A stretch of DNA of 64,000 bases, taken from NCBI RefSeq assembly GCF_900177415.1, contig NZ_FXAF01000001.1, positions 312,501 through 376,500 on the forward strand. Reading direction: 5' to 3'. The position numbers and the translations under genes are program-made. Shown piece by piece: positions 56,354 through 64,000 of this stretch. The notes beneath the pieces were generated by a model. That model had not been told where the DNA came from. It made no database searches and saw only the letters and a program-made list of their open reading frames with translations. This DNA comes from Xaviernesmea oryzae. Lineage in GTDB: Bacteria > Pseudomonadota > Alphaproteobacteria > Rhizobiales > Rhizobiaceae. Each line of letters starts with the position of its first letter. Position 1 is the first letter of the stretch.

Positions 56354-56363
56354 TTTGATCAAA
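56354..56363. promoter_or_regulatory. TTTGATCAAA palindrome, site 2
   Basis: 10-bp palindrome 38 bases from site 1 (centre to centre about 39). Near-identical to it, so probably the second half of a cooperative operator. Confidence 0.55.
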
Positions 56364-56456
56364 TGCTCATTCGGCAGATGAGCGAGAAATAACTGAGGGA
56401 AGCTTCTTGCTGCCTGCCGCCGTTTTCATCCAAAATCTGCTTCCGGGGAGAAATCC

Positions 56457-57734
56457 ATGAACACGCATGTCACGGCCGGCGACAACATCGCCAAGGCTTT
56501 TCCGGTCGAAAAGGTCCGCGCCAAGTTTCCGGCGCTGCAAAAATACAAGGACTTCATCTTCTTCGAAAACGCCGGCGGCGCGCAGGTTCCCCAGACGGTC
56601 GTCGATGCCGTGGCCGCCCATCTCGTGGATTGCAACGTTCAGCGCATGGCGCCGTACCTGCACAGCCAGGGCGTCGACCGTACGGTGGCGGAAGGCCGGA
56701 TCAGCGTCGGCCTGCTGGTGAACGCCTATCGGCCGGAAGAAATCTCGTTCGGCCTGAACGCGACATCCTTCATCCGCCTCGTCAGTCTCGGCATCGCCAA
56801 GATGCTGGACGAACGCAACGAGATCATCGTCACCGATATGGATCATGACGCCGACATCGCCACCTGGCTGGCGCTCGAAGCAGATGGCGCCAAGATCGTC
56901 TGGTGGAGGATGCGCGACGACGGCATGCTGTATCCCGAAGACCTGAAACCGCTTTTGAACGAAAAGACCCGCCTCGTCGCCTGCACCGTCACCGCCCATT
57001 CGATTGGCACGATCGTCGATGTCGCAACCGTCGGCAAGCTGGCGCATGCGGCCGGCGCCGAGGTCTTCCTCGATTGCGTGCATTACGGCCCGCACGGCCT
57101 GATCGACGTGCAGGCGTGGGATTGCGACTATCTCGTCTGCTCCGGCTACAAGAACTTCTCACCGCATATGGGCTTCCTGTGGGGCCGCTACGACGCATTG
57201 GTAAAGCTGCCGACCTTCAAGGAAGATTTCATTCCCAACGTTCCGCCCTACAAGATCGAAGTCGGCACCTTCACCTATGAAAACGTCGCCGGCATGGATG
57301 CCGCCGTGCGTTACCTCGAAGAGCTCGGCCGCGAGTTCCTGCCGCCCGGCGAACATTCCCGCCGTGATGCGATCGCCGCCGCCATGGGTGCGATCCGCGC
57401 CTATGAACAGACCTTATCAAGGAAGATGCTCTCGGTGCTGAAGAAGCACGGCGCTGTGATCTACGGCATTTCCGACGAATCCCAGGTGGATAAACGCGTG
57501 CCGACCATCTGCTTCAACATTCCGGGCCTGACGCCGCAATATCTCGCCGCCGAGCTCGGCAGGAACAACATCGGCAGTCGCGACGGCCACATGTTCGCAC
57601 CGCGCCTGATGAAACGGCTCAGCCTCACGATGGAGGCCGGTTGCATGCGCGTCTCCATGGTGCACTACAACAAGGTCGAGGAGATCGACCGGTTCGATAC
57701 GGTGCTCGGGGAGATCATCGCCAAGGCGAGGTAA
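56457..57734 (+). CDS. Class V aminotransferase (cysteine-desulfurase-like)
   Basis: 425 aa, PLP enzyme of fold type I. The Schiff-base Lys is in [13 protein letters not shown] near residue 230, the PLP-binding Asp in FLDCVHYGP, and ENAGGAQVP at the N-terminus matches the family. It resembles desulfurase-like proteins without the mobile Cys loop typical of IscS, so cysteine desulfuration is not implied. It could be an aminotransferase or C-N/C-S lyase in the catabolic route. GGGGAG precedes its ATG, and the GntR operators lie upstream. Confidence 0.87.
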   Translation: MNTHVTAGDNIAKAFPVEKVRAKFPALQKYKDFIFFENAGGAQVPQTVVDAVAAHLVDCNVQRMAPYLHSQGVDRTVAEGRISVGLLVNAYRPEEISFGLNATSFIRLVSLGIAKMLDERNEIIVTDMDHDADIATWLALEADGAKIVWWRMRDDGMLYPEDLKPLLNEKTRLVACTVTAHSIGTIVDVATVGKLAHAAGAEVFLDCVHYGPHGLIDVQAWDCDYLVCSGYKNFSPHMGFLWGRYDALVKLPTFKEDFIPNVPPYKIEVGTFTYENVAGMDAAVRYLEELGREFLPPGEHSRRDAIAAAMGAIRAYEQTLSRKMLSVLKKHGAVIYGISDESQVDKRVPTICFNIPGLTPQYLAAELGRNNIGSRDGHMFAPRLMKRLSLTMEAGCMRVSMVHYNKVEEIDRFDTVLGEIIAKAR

Positions 57735-57743
57735 GAAACGAGA

Positions 57744-57762
57744 GCCCGGCACAGCGCCGGGC
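57744..57762. terminator. Terminator hairpin between aminotransferase and flavin reductase
   Basis: GCCCGGC-ACAGC-GCCGGGC, seven base pairs, between two converging genes. Confidence 0.6.
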
Positions 57763-57766
57763 CCAT

Positions 57767-58276
57767 TCATTTCAGGTGATGGTAGCGCCTGCGGAAATAG
57801 ACGAGCGCTTCGTCATCATCCGTGCCGTGGGCGATGCCGATCACGCGGCAGAAAAGCACATGATGCGTACCGCTCTCGATCGCATTTTCCACTTCGCAAT
57901 CGAACGAGACGATGGCATCGACGAGCCGCGGCGAGCCGGTATTGCCCACGATCCAGTCACCGACCGCGAAACGGTCTTCCTGCGGCGTCGATCCCCCGAA
58001 AAGTCTGGACATCGACTCATGGCCGGCCGCGAGCGTGTTGACGCAGAGCACGCGGTTCCTCTCGAACATGCCGGCGACCGAGCTCGACCGGTTGAAGCAG
58101 ACGAGCACCGTCGGCGGCCGATCGGTCACGCTGCAGACGGCCGACGCGGTAAAGCCGGCAAGTCCGCCCGGCCCGTCGGTCGTGACGATGTTCACGGCCG
58201 CAGCCAGCCGCGACATCCCCTCACGGAAAGCGAGCCGCGTCGCCTCGACCTCTTCGTTGACGGAATCCATCGTCAT
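57767..58276 (-). CDS. Flavin reductase domain protein (HpaC/RutF-like)
   Basis: 169 aa. The flavin-binding reductase-like fold shows GPGGLAGFTASAVCSVTDRPPTV in residues ~35-57, CVNTLAAGH and the C-terminal GRAR-like HHVLFCRV. It uses NAD(P)H to reduce FMN or FAD for a partner oxygenase. Its ATG overlaps the LLM oxygenase stop (ATGA), so the two form a two-component monooxygenase. Confidence 0.9.
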   Translation of the reverse strand: MTMDSVNEEVEATRLAFREGMSRLAAAVNIVTTDGPGGLAGFTASAVCSVTDRPPTVLVCFNRSSSVAGMFERNRVLCVNTLAAGHESMSRLFGGSTPQEDRFAVGDWIVGNTGSPRLVDAIVSFDCEVENAIESGTHHVLFCRVIGIAHGTDDDEALVYFRRRYHHLK

Positions 58277-59370
58277 TCAACCCGCATCCCCGCCCGTTGC
58301 AGGAGCGGCATGACCCGGTCGCAGAAGAAAGGCAGCTCATAGGTATAGTTGACGAAGGACATGGCGATGCCGGAATACCCCTGTTCGGAAATGGCGATCA
58401 TATCTTCAACGATCTTCTCCGGCGTGCCGATCAGCGGATAGCCGCCGGCACCACCGGCAAACCGTTTGCGATATCGGTCATAGGATTCCCTATCGTGAGA
58501 CTGGGAAAATTCCTTCTTGCCGGCCATATGGGCGTCGACTGCCTCATGGTCGGCGAGCGTCACGGCATAGCGCTCGTAATAATCCTCCGCCTCCTGCTGG
58601 CTCTCGCGGCAGACGACGTGGCAGACCGTATAGGCGCCGACCTCGCGGCCGAGCCTCTCTGCCCGGCCCTTGATGTCTTCCACATGCTTCCCGGCCTCGG
58701 AAATCTCGGTGAAGGTGGTGAAGAGATATTCGCAGTTCTTCGCCGCGAAATCGCGGCCCGGCCCGCCGAAAGCGGCGTTCATCGTGACCGGGCGCGGCGA
58801 CTGCAGGCTGGCCGGACGGCTCACCACATCCTTCAGCTTGTAGTAGGTGCCTTCGTAGTCGAATGGCATGTCCGATACGTAGGCCCGCTCCATGATTTCC
58901 AGCCATTCCGCCGCCTGGTCGTATCCCTTCTCCACCAGGGGGACGCCGAACATGCCGAACTCCTTGGGGTTCCAGCCACAAACGATGTTGAGGCCGGCAC
59001 GGCCGCTGCTGATATGATCGACCGTGGCAAGCGCCTTGGCGGCATAGAGCGGATGCACCAGCGGCACATGCACGGTCATGAAAAGCCCGATGCGCTCCGT
59101 GACGGAAGCAAGCCCCGCCGCCCAGGTAAAGGTTTCGAAGGACCATTCGCGCACCCGGTTCTTGCCGCCGAATCCTTTCCAGCGGGCGATCGGCAGAAAG
59201 AAATCGAGCCCGCCGCGGTCGGCGATCTGCACGGCGTTGAGATTGTCTTCCCAGCGCGCCTGCCAGCGTTCCGGCACGTCGGTGATGGCGAGGCCGCCAT
59301 CCGCATTGGCGGAAAACACGCCGAGCTTCAACCTGCTCGGCCCCTTGAGCGGATGCTGCTTGATGATCAT
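58273..59370 (-). CDS. LLM-class flavin-dependent monooxygenase (RutA-like)
   Basis: 365 aa, bacterial luciferase-like TIM barrel. Family features: FFLPIARWKGFGG and FTWAAGLASVTERIGLF near residues 60-100, SSGRAGLNIVCGW near 125, and GTPEKIVEDM near 310. RutA opens the uracil ring; relatives oxidise sulfonates, nitrilotriacetate or dialkyl sulfides. It overlaps the gntR stop by four bases and the flavin reductase start by four. The combination with an Asp/Glu/hydantoin racemase-fold gene nearby is compatible with N-heterocycle or amide oxidation but does not prove it. Confidence 0.9.
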   Translation of the reverse strand: MIIKQHPLKGPSRLKLGVFSANADGGLAITDVPERWQARWEDNLNAVQIADRGGLDFFLPIARWKGFGGKNRVREWSFETFTWAAGLASVTERIGLFMTVHVPLVHPLYAAKALATVDHISSGRAGLNIVCGWNPKEFGMFGVPLVEKGYDQAAEWLEIMERAYVSDMPFDYEGTYYKLKDVVSRPASLQSPRPVTMNAAFGGPGRDFAAKNCEYLFTTFTEISEAGKHVEDIKGRAERLGREVGAYTVCHVVCRESQQEAEDYYERYAVTLADHEAVDAHMAGKKEFSQSHDRESYDRYRKRFAGGAGGYPLIGTPEKIVEDMIAISEQGYSGIAMSFVNYTYELPFFCDRVMPLLQRAGMRVE

Positions 59371-60071
59371 GCCGTTCCTCTTCTTCTGTTTTTTCTGCGG
59401 GCGGGACGTTCCGTCTCCGCCTCCAACTGGCGCCGGCGAACGGAGAGATAGGCCTCTTCCGCCGCGAACATGAAAAGCATCATCCGGTCCTGCACCATCA
59501 GTGGGTCATGCGCCAAAAAGGCCACATGGATACGCGATAGCCCCTCGATATACTGCCCGGCAGTATCAGGGTCGGCAAAAGTTCCAAGCCGCACCGACTG
59601 GAAATAGTCCATGAAACGAGAGATCGTCGCTGCCATATGCGGGTTGCGGACGGCCTTCAGCCAGGCATTGCGAAAATCGACATTGGCCGCGAGCAGCGCC
59701 GGGATATCGCTTGCGCCGAGCGCCTGTTCGACCCGTCTCATCGCCGCAGTCAATTCTTCTTCGACTTCGGATGTCATATCGCGGGCCGCGCTCGCTGCCG
59801 CCCTCGGCTCGAGCTGCCTGCGCACTTCGAAGAGACCGGAAATGTCCTCCGGCGACAATTCCCGCACCATGAAGCCGCGAGTCGTGCCGACCAGATAGCC
59901 TTCGGCCACCAGCCGCAACAGAGCCTCGCGCGCCGGCATGCGGGAAATGCCGTTCGCTGCGGCAATCTCCGTATCGACCAATCGGTCCGACGGAGAAATC
60001 GCACTCCGTTGCAGCTTCAACCGCAGGTCGGAATAAACGCCATCCACCAGATTGTCATTCGGCTTGAGCAT
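59367..60071 (-). CDS. GntR family regulator (FCD type)
   Basis: 234 aa. Winged HTH (VYSDLRLKLQRSAISPSDRL then SRMPAREALLRLVAEGYL) and FCD domain. GGAGG lies before its ATG. It leads an operon with the monooxygenase and reductase and is divergent from the aldolase operon. CAGTATACTG lies 17 bases upstream of its start, so autoregulation and control of both directions are likely. Confidence 0.92.
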   Translation of the reverse strand: MLKPNDNLVDGVYSDLRLKLQRSAISPSDRLVDTEIAAANGISRMPAREALLRLVAEGYLVGTTRGFMVRELSPEDISGLFEVRRQLEPRAAASAARDMTSEVEEELTAAMRRVEQALGASDIPALLAANVDFRNAWLKAVRNPHMAATISRFMDYFQSVRLGTFADPDTAGQYIEGLSRIHVAFLAHDPLMVQDRMMLFMFAAEEAYLSVRRRQLEAETERPARRKNRRRGTA

Positions 60072-60088
60072 GGAACCTCCTGCGAAAT

Positions 60089-60098
60089 CAGTATACTG
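60089..60098. promoter_or_regulatory. CAGTATACTG palindrome in front of gntR
   Basis: Perfect 10-bp palindrome with a GTATAC core, 18 bases before the gntR start and within its promoter. Confidence 0.55.
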
Positions 60099-60164
60099 TT
60101 TTATCCAAATCTCAAGGAAAAACCTGCGATTTCTCTTTATCCTGGTGAAAATCGTCGATGACTA

Positions 60165-60170
60165 GTATAC
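60165..60170. promoter_or_regulatory. Second GTATAC site in the same intergenic region
   Basis: GTATAC in the context TAGTATACGG, 76 bases from the first site (start to start) and about 150 bases before the aldolase gene. Probable second operator for the divergent promoters. Confidence 0.4.
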
Positions 60171-60322
60171 GGATCATAACCAAAACAAGGAACCCTGCTT
60201 TATTCCGAGCGCCTCGTTATTCGGCTTGCGGCTTCAATAATTTTAGGCTTAAACTTTATTTTGATCGCGAGACGCGCCATCGCCTGCCAACCCGCAAAGG
60301 GACAAATCTCCAGAGGATCGTC

Positions 60323-61078
60323 ATGAGTGATTTCCGCAAGAAGTGCATCGGCTATGAACGGGTGATAGGCACCTTCGCCGCCATTCCGCATCCCGTTGCG
60401 ATCGAGGTAACGGCCGCAACGGGGCTCGATTTCCTGTGCATCGACGCCGAGCACTCGCAGATCGATCGCGAGCTGATCGAAAATCTGGTGCGCGCTTCGG
60501 ATGCGCACCGCGTGCCGGCCATGGTGCGCGTTCCCAGCCACGGATCGGAATGGATCGCCTCGGCGCTCGATGCCGGCGCCGCCGGCGTGCTGGTGCCGCG
60601 CGTCTCCACTGCCGCCCAGGCCAAGGCCGCGGTCATGGCGACCCGTTATCCGCCGGTCGGTGAACGTGGCGTCGGCCCCGGCCGCGCCTCCGCCTATGGC
60701 TACCGCATTCCCGACTACCTGAAAGCGGCCAACGAAAGCCTCGTCTTGGCGATCCAGATTGAGACCGCCGAAGGACTTGCCAATGTCGAGGAAATCGTCG
60801 CCGTCGAAGGCGTCGACGTGATCTTCATCGGCCCGGGCGACCTCTCCGTCTCTATCGATGCCATGGGGCCGGCCGGGGCGGAAAAACTCAACGCTGCGAT
60901 CACCAACATCACCACCGCCGCCCGCAAGGCCGGCAAGGCGGTCGGCATCTTCCGTCCTTCGGCCGACGATGTGGGCAAATGGGCCGAAGCCGGCATCAGC
61001 TTCTACCTGCTCGCCAGCGACACCATGTTCCTCGGGGCGAGCCTTGCCGCCGGCGCCGCAGCCGCCCGCAACGCCTGA
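60323..61078 (+). CDS. HpcH/HpaI family aldolase
   Basis: 251 aa from the ATG at 60323 (AGAGGATC ahead). The class II pyruvate aldolase fold has DAEHSQ (metal and base) near residue 40, MVRVPSHGS, the IQIETAEGLANVEEI metal-binding Glu near residue 150 and FIGPGDLS near 175. It cleaves 4-hydroxy-2-oxoacids to pyruvate plus an aldehyde. It is the first gene of a three-gene operon with a hydroxyacid dehydrogenase and an MDR enzyme. Confidence 0.9.
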   Translation: MSDFRKKCIGYERVIGTFAAIPHPVAIEVTAATGLDFLCIDAEHSQIDRELIENLVRASDAHRVPAMVRVPSHGSEWIASALDAGAAGVLVPRVSTAAQAKAAVMATRYPPVGERGVGPGRASAYGYRIPDYLKAANESLVLAIQIETAEGLANVEEIVAVEGVDVIFIGPGDLSVSIDAMGPAGAEKLNAAITNITTAARKAGKAVGIFRPSADDVGKWAEAGISFYLLASDTMFLGASLAAGAAAARNA

Positions 61079-61087
61079 GGTGAAACC

Positions 61088-62047
61088 ATGAAGATCATCA
61101 AGACCGATGGCATGCTCACCGTCGAACCCGAACAGTTCGCCTATCTCGAAGGTCTCGGCGCCGAGTTCGTCGAAAAGACCCTGCTCACCGAGGACGCCCT
61201 GATCGCCGAAGCGAAAGACGCAGACGCACTGATGGTGCTGCGCGAGCCGATCACCGCCCGCGTCCTCTCCGAACTCAGGAACCTCAAGGTCATCGGCCGC
61301 TTCGGCGTCGGCCTCGACTCCATCGATGTGGAAGCCTGTACCAGAGCCGGCGTGCAGGTCACCTATGTGCCGGATTCGAATATCGACGAGGTGAGCACCC
61401 ACGCGCTGGCGCTGATCCTGTCGCTTGCCCGCAAGCTCAAGACCTATGACAGCGCCGTCCGCAAGGGTCGCTGGTTCGCGATGGATGACGGCGCCGGCAT
61501 TACGAGACCCAGCAAGCAAGTGCTGGGTCTCATCGGATTCGGCCAGATCGGCCGCCTGACCGCCGCCAAGGCGAAAGCCTTCGGCTACGAGATCATCGCC
61601 TACGATCCTTATATGCCGGCTGAGAAGATTTCCGCTGCCGGCGCCAATCCGGTTTCTCTGGAAGAGTTGCTCGGGAAGGCCGACTTCGTCTCCTTGCATA
61701 TTCCGGCAACGCCCGAGACCCGCAACATCATCTCCGCGGATGCGCTCGAGAAGATGAAGAAGGGTGCCTTCGTCATCAACGTCTCGCGCGGTGGCCTGGT
61801 GGACGAGGCGGCACTGGCCGAGGCGATCCGAAGCGGTCATATCGCCGGTGCAGGTATCGACACGTTCGAAAAGGAACCCCCTTCCCCGGACAATCCGCTC
61901 CTGGCCCTCGATCAGGTGATCGTCTCGCCCCATGCGGCGCACTACTCCACCCAGAGCTATGCCGAAGTCCGCAGCAAGGTCTTTGCGGATGTCGCTGCCG
62001 TGCTGAGAGGCGAGAAGCCGAAATATCCGGTCAATTTCAAGGGGTGA
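61088..62047 (+). CDS. D-isomer-specific 2-hydroxyacid dehydrogenase (phosphoglycerate-dehydrogenase-like)
   Basis: 319 aa. Rossmann motif GLIGFGQIGR near residue 150, catalytic Arg in NVSRGGLVDE, Glu in GIDTFEKEP and His in SPHAAHYS. It interconverts D-2-hydroxyacids and 2-oxoacids; serine biosynthesis is unlikely because it is in an aldolase operon and lacks an ACT domain. The ribosome site overlaps the aldolase stop (TGAGGTG). Confidence 0.92.
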   Translation: MKIIKTDGMLTVEPEQFAYLEGLGAEFVEKTLLTEDALIAEAKDADALMVLREPITARVLSELRNLKVIGRFGVGLDSIDVEACTRAGVQVTYVPDSNIDEVSTHALALILSLARKLKTYDSAVRKGRWFAMDDGAGITRPSKQVLGLIGFGQIGRLTAAKAKAFGYEIIAYDPYMPAEKISAAGANPVSLEELLGKADFVSLHIPATPETRNIISADALEKMKKGAFVINVSRGGLVDEAALAEAIRSGHIAGAGIDTFEKEPPSPDNPLLALDQVIVSPHAAHYSTQSYAEVRSKVFADVAAVLRGEKPKYPVNFKG

Positions 62048-62051
62048 GGAC

Positions 62052-62978
62052 GTGAAGGCCATTCAGTACAGCGAGCACGGCCCGGCCGAAGTCATGCATT
62101 GCGTCGACCTGCCCGATCCGGTTGCCGGGCCGCGCCAGGTTCTCGTCAAGCTCGAAGCCGCAAGCGTCACGCCCTTCGACTGGAAGCTCCGCGCCGGCTA
62201 CCTGAAAAGCCATTTCACGCTGCCGATGCCGAGCGTGCCCGGCCGCGACGGCGGCGGTACGGTGACTGCCGTCGGCGAAGGCACAAGTGAATTCGGGATC
62301 GGCGATAGAGTTGCCGTCATGGCCGGCGTCTTCGCCCAGGGCGGCTATGCCGAAATGATCGCCGTCGACGAGAAGAATGCGGTCAAAATCCCGGACAATC
62401 TGTCAACTGTCGAAGCCGTCGCACTGACCAACGCCGGCTTGAGCGCCTGGATCGCCGTGCGCACGGCTGAGGTCAAATCCGGCGACAAGGTGCTCGTCCA
62501 CGCCGGTGCCGGTGCTGTCGGAGGTCTCCTCGTCCAGCTCTGCCACCATCTCGGGGCACGGGTGACCGCCACCTGCCGCTCGACCAACCGGGACTATGTG
62601 CTCGGTCTTGGAGCAGACCAGGCGATCGCCTACGATCAGGAGGACTTTTCCGAGCTCCTGAAGGAGCAGGACATCGTTTTCGACCTGATGGGCGGCGACA
62701 TCCACGACAAGTCCTACAAGGTCCTGAAAAAGGGCGGCCACCTCGTCTGGTTGGTGGCCGACCCGATCAGGGATCGCGGCGCCGAGTTCGGGGTAAAGGT
62801 CACCCGTGCCATGGTGACCGACGACAAATCCGCGCTGCAGGCGATGATGGAGCTGGCCGGCGCCGGCGTCATCAAACCGCAGGTCGCCCGCACCATGCCG
62901 CTTTTCGAAGCGGCCGAAGCCCACAGGCTGGTGGAAAAAGGCGCCATCTCCCGTGGACGCCTGATATTGGTCATGTAA
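62052..62978 (+). CDS. Quinone-oxidoreductase-like MDR protein
   Basis: 308 aa, medium-chain dehydrogenase/reductase without the structural zinc Cys cluster. The N-terminal GroES-like domain includes PSVPGRDGGG, and the Rossmann motif is HAGAGAVGGLLVQLC near residue 150. It starts on a GTG preceded by GGGGTGAGG. An NADPH:quinone or enone reductase is likely; the partner substrate is unknown. It ends four bases before the converging racemase gene, so there is no room for a terminator. Confidence 0.9.
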   Translation: MKAIQYSEHGPAEVMHCVDLPDPVAGPRQVLVKLEAASVTPFDWKLRAGYLKSHFTLPMPSVPGRDGGGTVTAVGEGTSEFGIGDRVAVMAGVFAQGGYAEMIAVDEKNAVKIPDNLSTVEAVALTNAGLSAWIAVRTAEVKSGDKVLVHAGAGAVGGLLVQLCHHLGARVTATCRSTNRDYVLGLGADQAIAYDQEDFSELLKEQDIVFDLMGGDIHDKSYKVLKKGGHLVWLVADPIRDRGAEFGVKVTRAMVTDDKSALQAMMELAGAGVIKPQVARTMPLFEAAEAHRLVEKGAISRGRLILVM

Positions 62979-62981
62979 CAT

Positions 62982-63788
62982 TCAGGTCCCGCTCGGGAAC
63001 AACGGTGTCTGACGGCCCTTGGCGACGAACGTTCGAAAATCCTCGATCGCACCCCCGTTGGCGAGCGCGCAGAACGGCCCGCGGCTGACTTCGATGCCGT
63101 TGATCTTCTGGAGCCGCACATCCATTTCGGCACTCTTCAGAGCCACCGCCGCCGTGTTCACCACCGGCGCATGCAGCACCTTGAACCCGTATTCGCCACC
63201 CACCAGCAGGCCGGGAAGCACGCCCGCCGGCACGACCACATCCGCCCCGTCGCGCACCAGCGGCTCCGCGCAGGCGGCGAAATTTGCAAGCATCCGCCGG
63301 CGCGCTTCGTCATCGCCCGCAAAAGCGGCACTGAAATCCGCCGGTTCGCAATTCAGGCCGGCCACATGCCGCACGCGGCTGCCGAGGCCGTAGAGATCGG
63401 CCTGTTCGTAATGCCAGACCTGGAAGACGTCGTCGAGCGTGACGAGCGCCATGCGCCGGCCGAGCCGCGCGGCATAGTGCATGCAGACCTCACCCGTGCC
63501 GATCACCGGGATCGTCAGGGCCGATTTGAGCTCGTAAAGGCCTGGATCCTGAAAATGGCCGATGACCACGGCATCATAGTCGCGGCTTGCCGCTTCCAGT
63601 CCGTTGTCGATGGCGATCGCCGCACAGCGGAATTCCGCCAGCCGCCCGAAATGCCGGTCCGGAGGACTGATGCCGAAGACATCCACCGTCGTGCCGGGTT
63701 CGGCAATGCCGTTCAGGTAGTCCGAAAGCCGCTTCATATATGCAGCGCTCGCGGTGGCGTCGATGAAGCTTTGCCAGAAGATGCGCAT
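62982..63788 (-). CDS. Asp/Glu/hydantoin racemase-fold protein without catalytic Cys
   Basis: 268 aa. The fold and the FQDPGL and IGTGEVCMHYA segments align with hydantoin racemases, but the first active-site Cys is His78 (GHFQDPG) and the second motif, normally LGCAGM, reads PAGVLPG with no Cys. So a normal two-base racemisation is not possible; a decarboxylase, isomerase or non-catalytic role is more likely. It is divergent from the MarR-like gene at the window end. Function unknown. Confidence 0.82.
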   Translation of the reverse strand: MRIFWQSFIDATASAAYMKRLSDYLNGIAEPGTTVDVFGISPPDRHFGRLAEFRCAAIAIDNGLEAASRDYDAVVIGHFQDPGLYELKSALTIPVIGTGEVCMHYAARLGRRMALVTLDDVFQVWHYEQADLYGLGSRVRHVAGLNCEPADFSAAFAGDDEARRRMLANFAACAEPLVRDGADVVVPAGVLPGLLVGGEYGFKVLHAPVVNTAAVALKSAEMDVRLQKINGIEVSRGPFCALANGGAIEDFRTFVAKGRQTPLFPSGT

Positions 63789-63810
63789 TGTCCCCTCATT
63801 CGTTCACTTG

Positions 63811-63820
63811 TTCGCGCGAA
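63811..63820. promoter_or_regulatory. TTCGCGCGAA palindrome in the racemase-MarR gap
   Basis: Perfect 10-bp palindrome in the 97-base divergent intergenic region, 23 bases upstream of the racemase-like gene start. A possible MarR operator. Confidence 0.3.
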
Positions 63821-63885
63821 TTCGTTCTCGTCAAAACATGAATTTAAGGCTTTACTCCCGGCACTGAAATAGCCCGGAGAACCGC

Positions 63886-64000
63886 ATGACATCGCCGACC
63901 ACGCCCGAAAATCCGCTGAACGACGCGAGCGTCGAATTGTCGGAAGCGGCGCTCACGGAATTCGAGTGGTCATTGTGGCGGATTTCCGCAGCCTTCCTGC
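63886..64000 (+). CDS. Start of a probable MarR-family regulator (partial)
   Basis: The first 38 residues of a gene that runs off the window. The segment ALTEFEWSLWRISAAFL resembles the first helix of MarR-type winged-helix proteins (HpaR-like). GGAG lies five to ten bases before the ATG. The family call is tentative since the DNA-binding helix is outside the window. Confidence 0.5.
   Translation, partial: MTSPTTPENPLNDASVELSEAALTEFEWSLWRISAAFL

Overview
The window is a GC-rich (about 60%) stretch of an alphaproteobacterial genome. Long tail-to-head operons with ATGA overlaps, strong GGAGG ribosome sites, many ABC and TRAP transporters, and a REP-like repeat with the CCTCGG-CTTGTC-CCGAGG core all point to the Rhizobiales, probably a Rhizobiaceae member. 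This placement is inferred from style and gene families, since no marker gene is present. Nearly everything is accessory catabolism: uptake systems, FCD-type GntR, IclR and LysR regulators, and enzyme clusters. It could lie on a chromid or megaplasmid. I saw no tRNA, rRNA, CRISPR array, insertion sequence or prophage gene.

Layout. (1) 56-3716: a peptide/opine-type ABC transporter (two permeases, two ATPases) whose binding protein is probably just left of the window. (2) 3766-11313: penicillin-binding protein 1C paired with a very large alpha-2-macroglobulin that carries a thioester motif and an N-terminal PAN/apple domain. (3) 11523-19817: an SDR, an acyl-CoA ligase fused to two PCC (DUF296) domains, a thiolase, an IclR regulator and a TRAP transporter with fused DctQM. 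(4) 20104-32780: an eleven-gene minus-strand run (hydantoinase/carboxylase HyuA-HyuB, two M24/creatinase-fold proteins without the metal site, an MmgE/PrpD protein, a NitT/TauT-type ABC transporter, an ACMSD-type amidohydrolase and an SDR), faced by a LysR regulator with a 16-bp palindrome in front of it. (5) 33957-36035: an acyltransferase-3 membrane protein and an MBL-fold protein with a zinc knuckle.

(6) 36092-47458: a methoxy-aromatic catabolic block. LigM-like tetrahydrofolate-dependent O-demethylase and a MetF-like protein would strip a methyl group from vanillate or 3-O-methylgallate. A GntR regulator and GTATAC palindromes flank them. Upstream lies an operon with a type I (VOC) extradiol dioxygenase, 4-oxalomesaconate hydratase (GalB), an RraA-type aldolase (GalC/LigK), 4-oxalomesaconate tautomerase (GalD) and a DUF1932 dehydrogenase. 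Together they could take a methoxylated aromatic acid to pyruvate and oxaloacetate. The ring-cleavage enzyme is of the wrong superfamily compared with known gallate and protocatechuate 4,5-pathways, which makes this the most interesting part. An unusual LysR with two HTH domains and an IclR regulator sit in the same block.

(7) 47729-48382: a TerC-family membrane protein. (8) 48721-54295: a complete second dipeptide/opine-type ABC transporter. (9) 54664-63788: a mixed catabolic island with a TIM-barrel isomerase, a class V aminotransferase, a two-component flavin monooxygenase (LLM oxygenase plus flavin reductase), HpcH/HpaI aldolase, hydroxyacid dehydrogenase, quinone-reductase-like MDR and an Asp/Glu/hydantoin racemase-fold protein without catalytic cysteines, under two FCD GntR regulators with visible palindromic operators. 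(10) 63886 to the end: the start of what looks like a MarR regulator.
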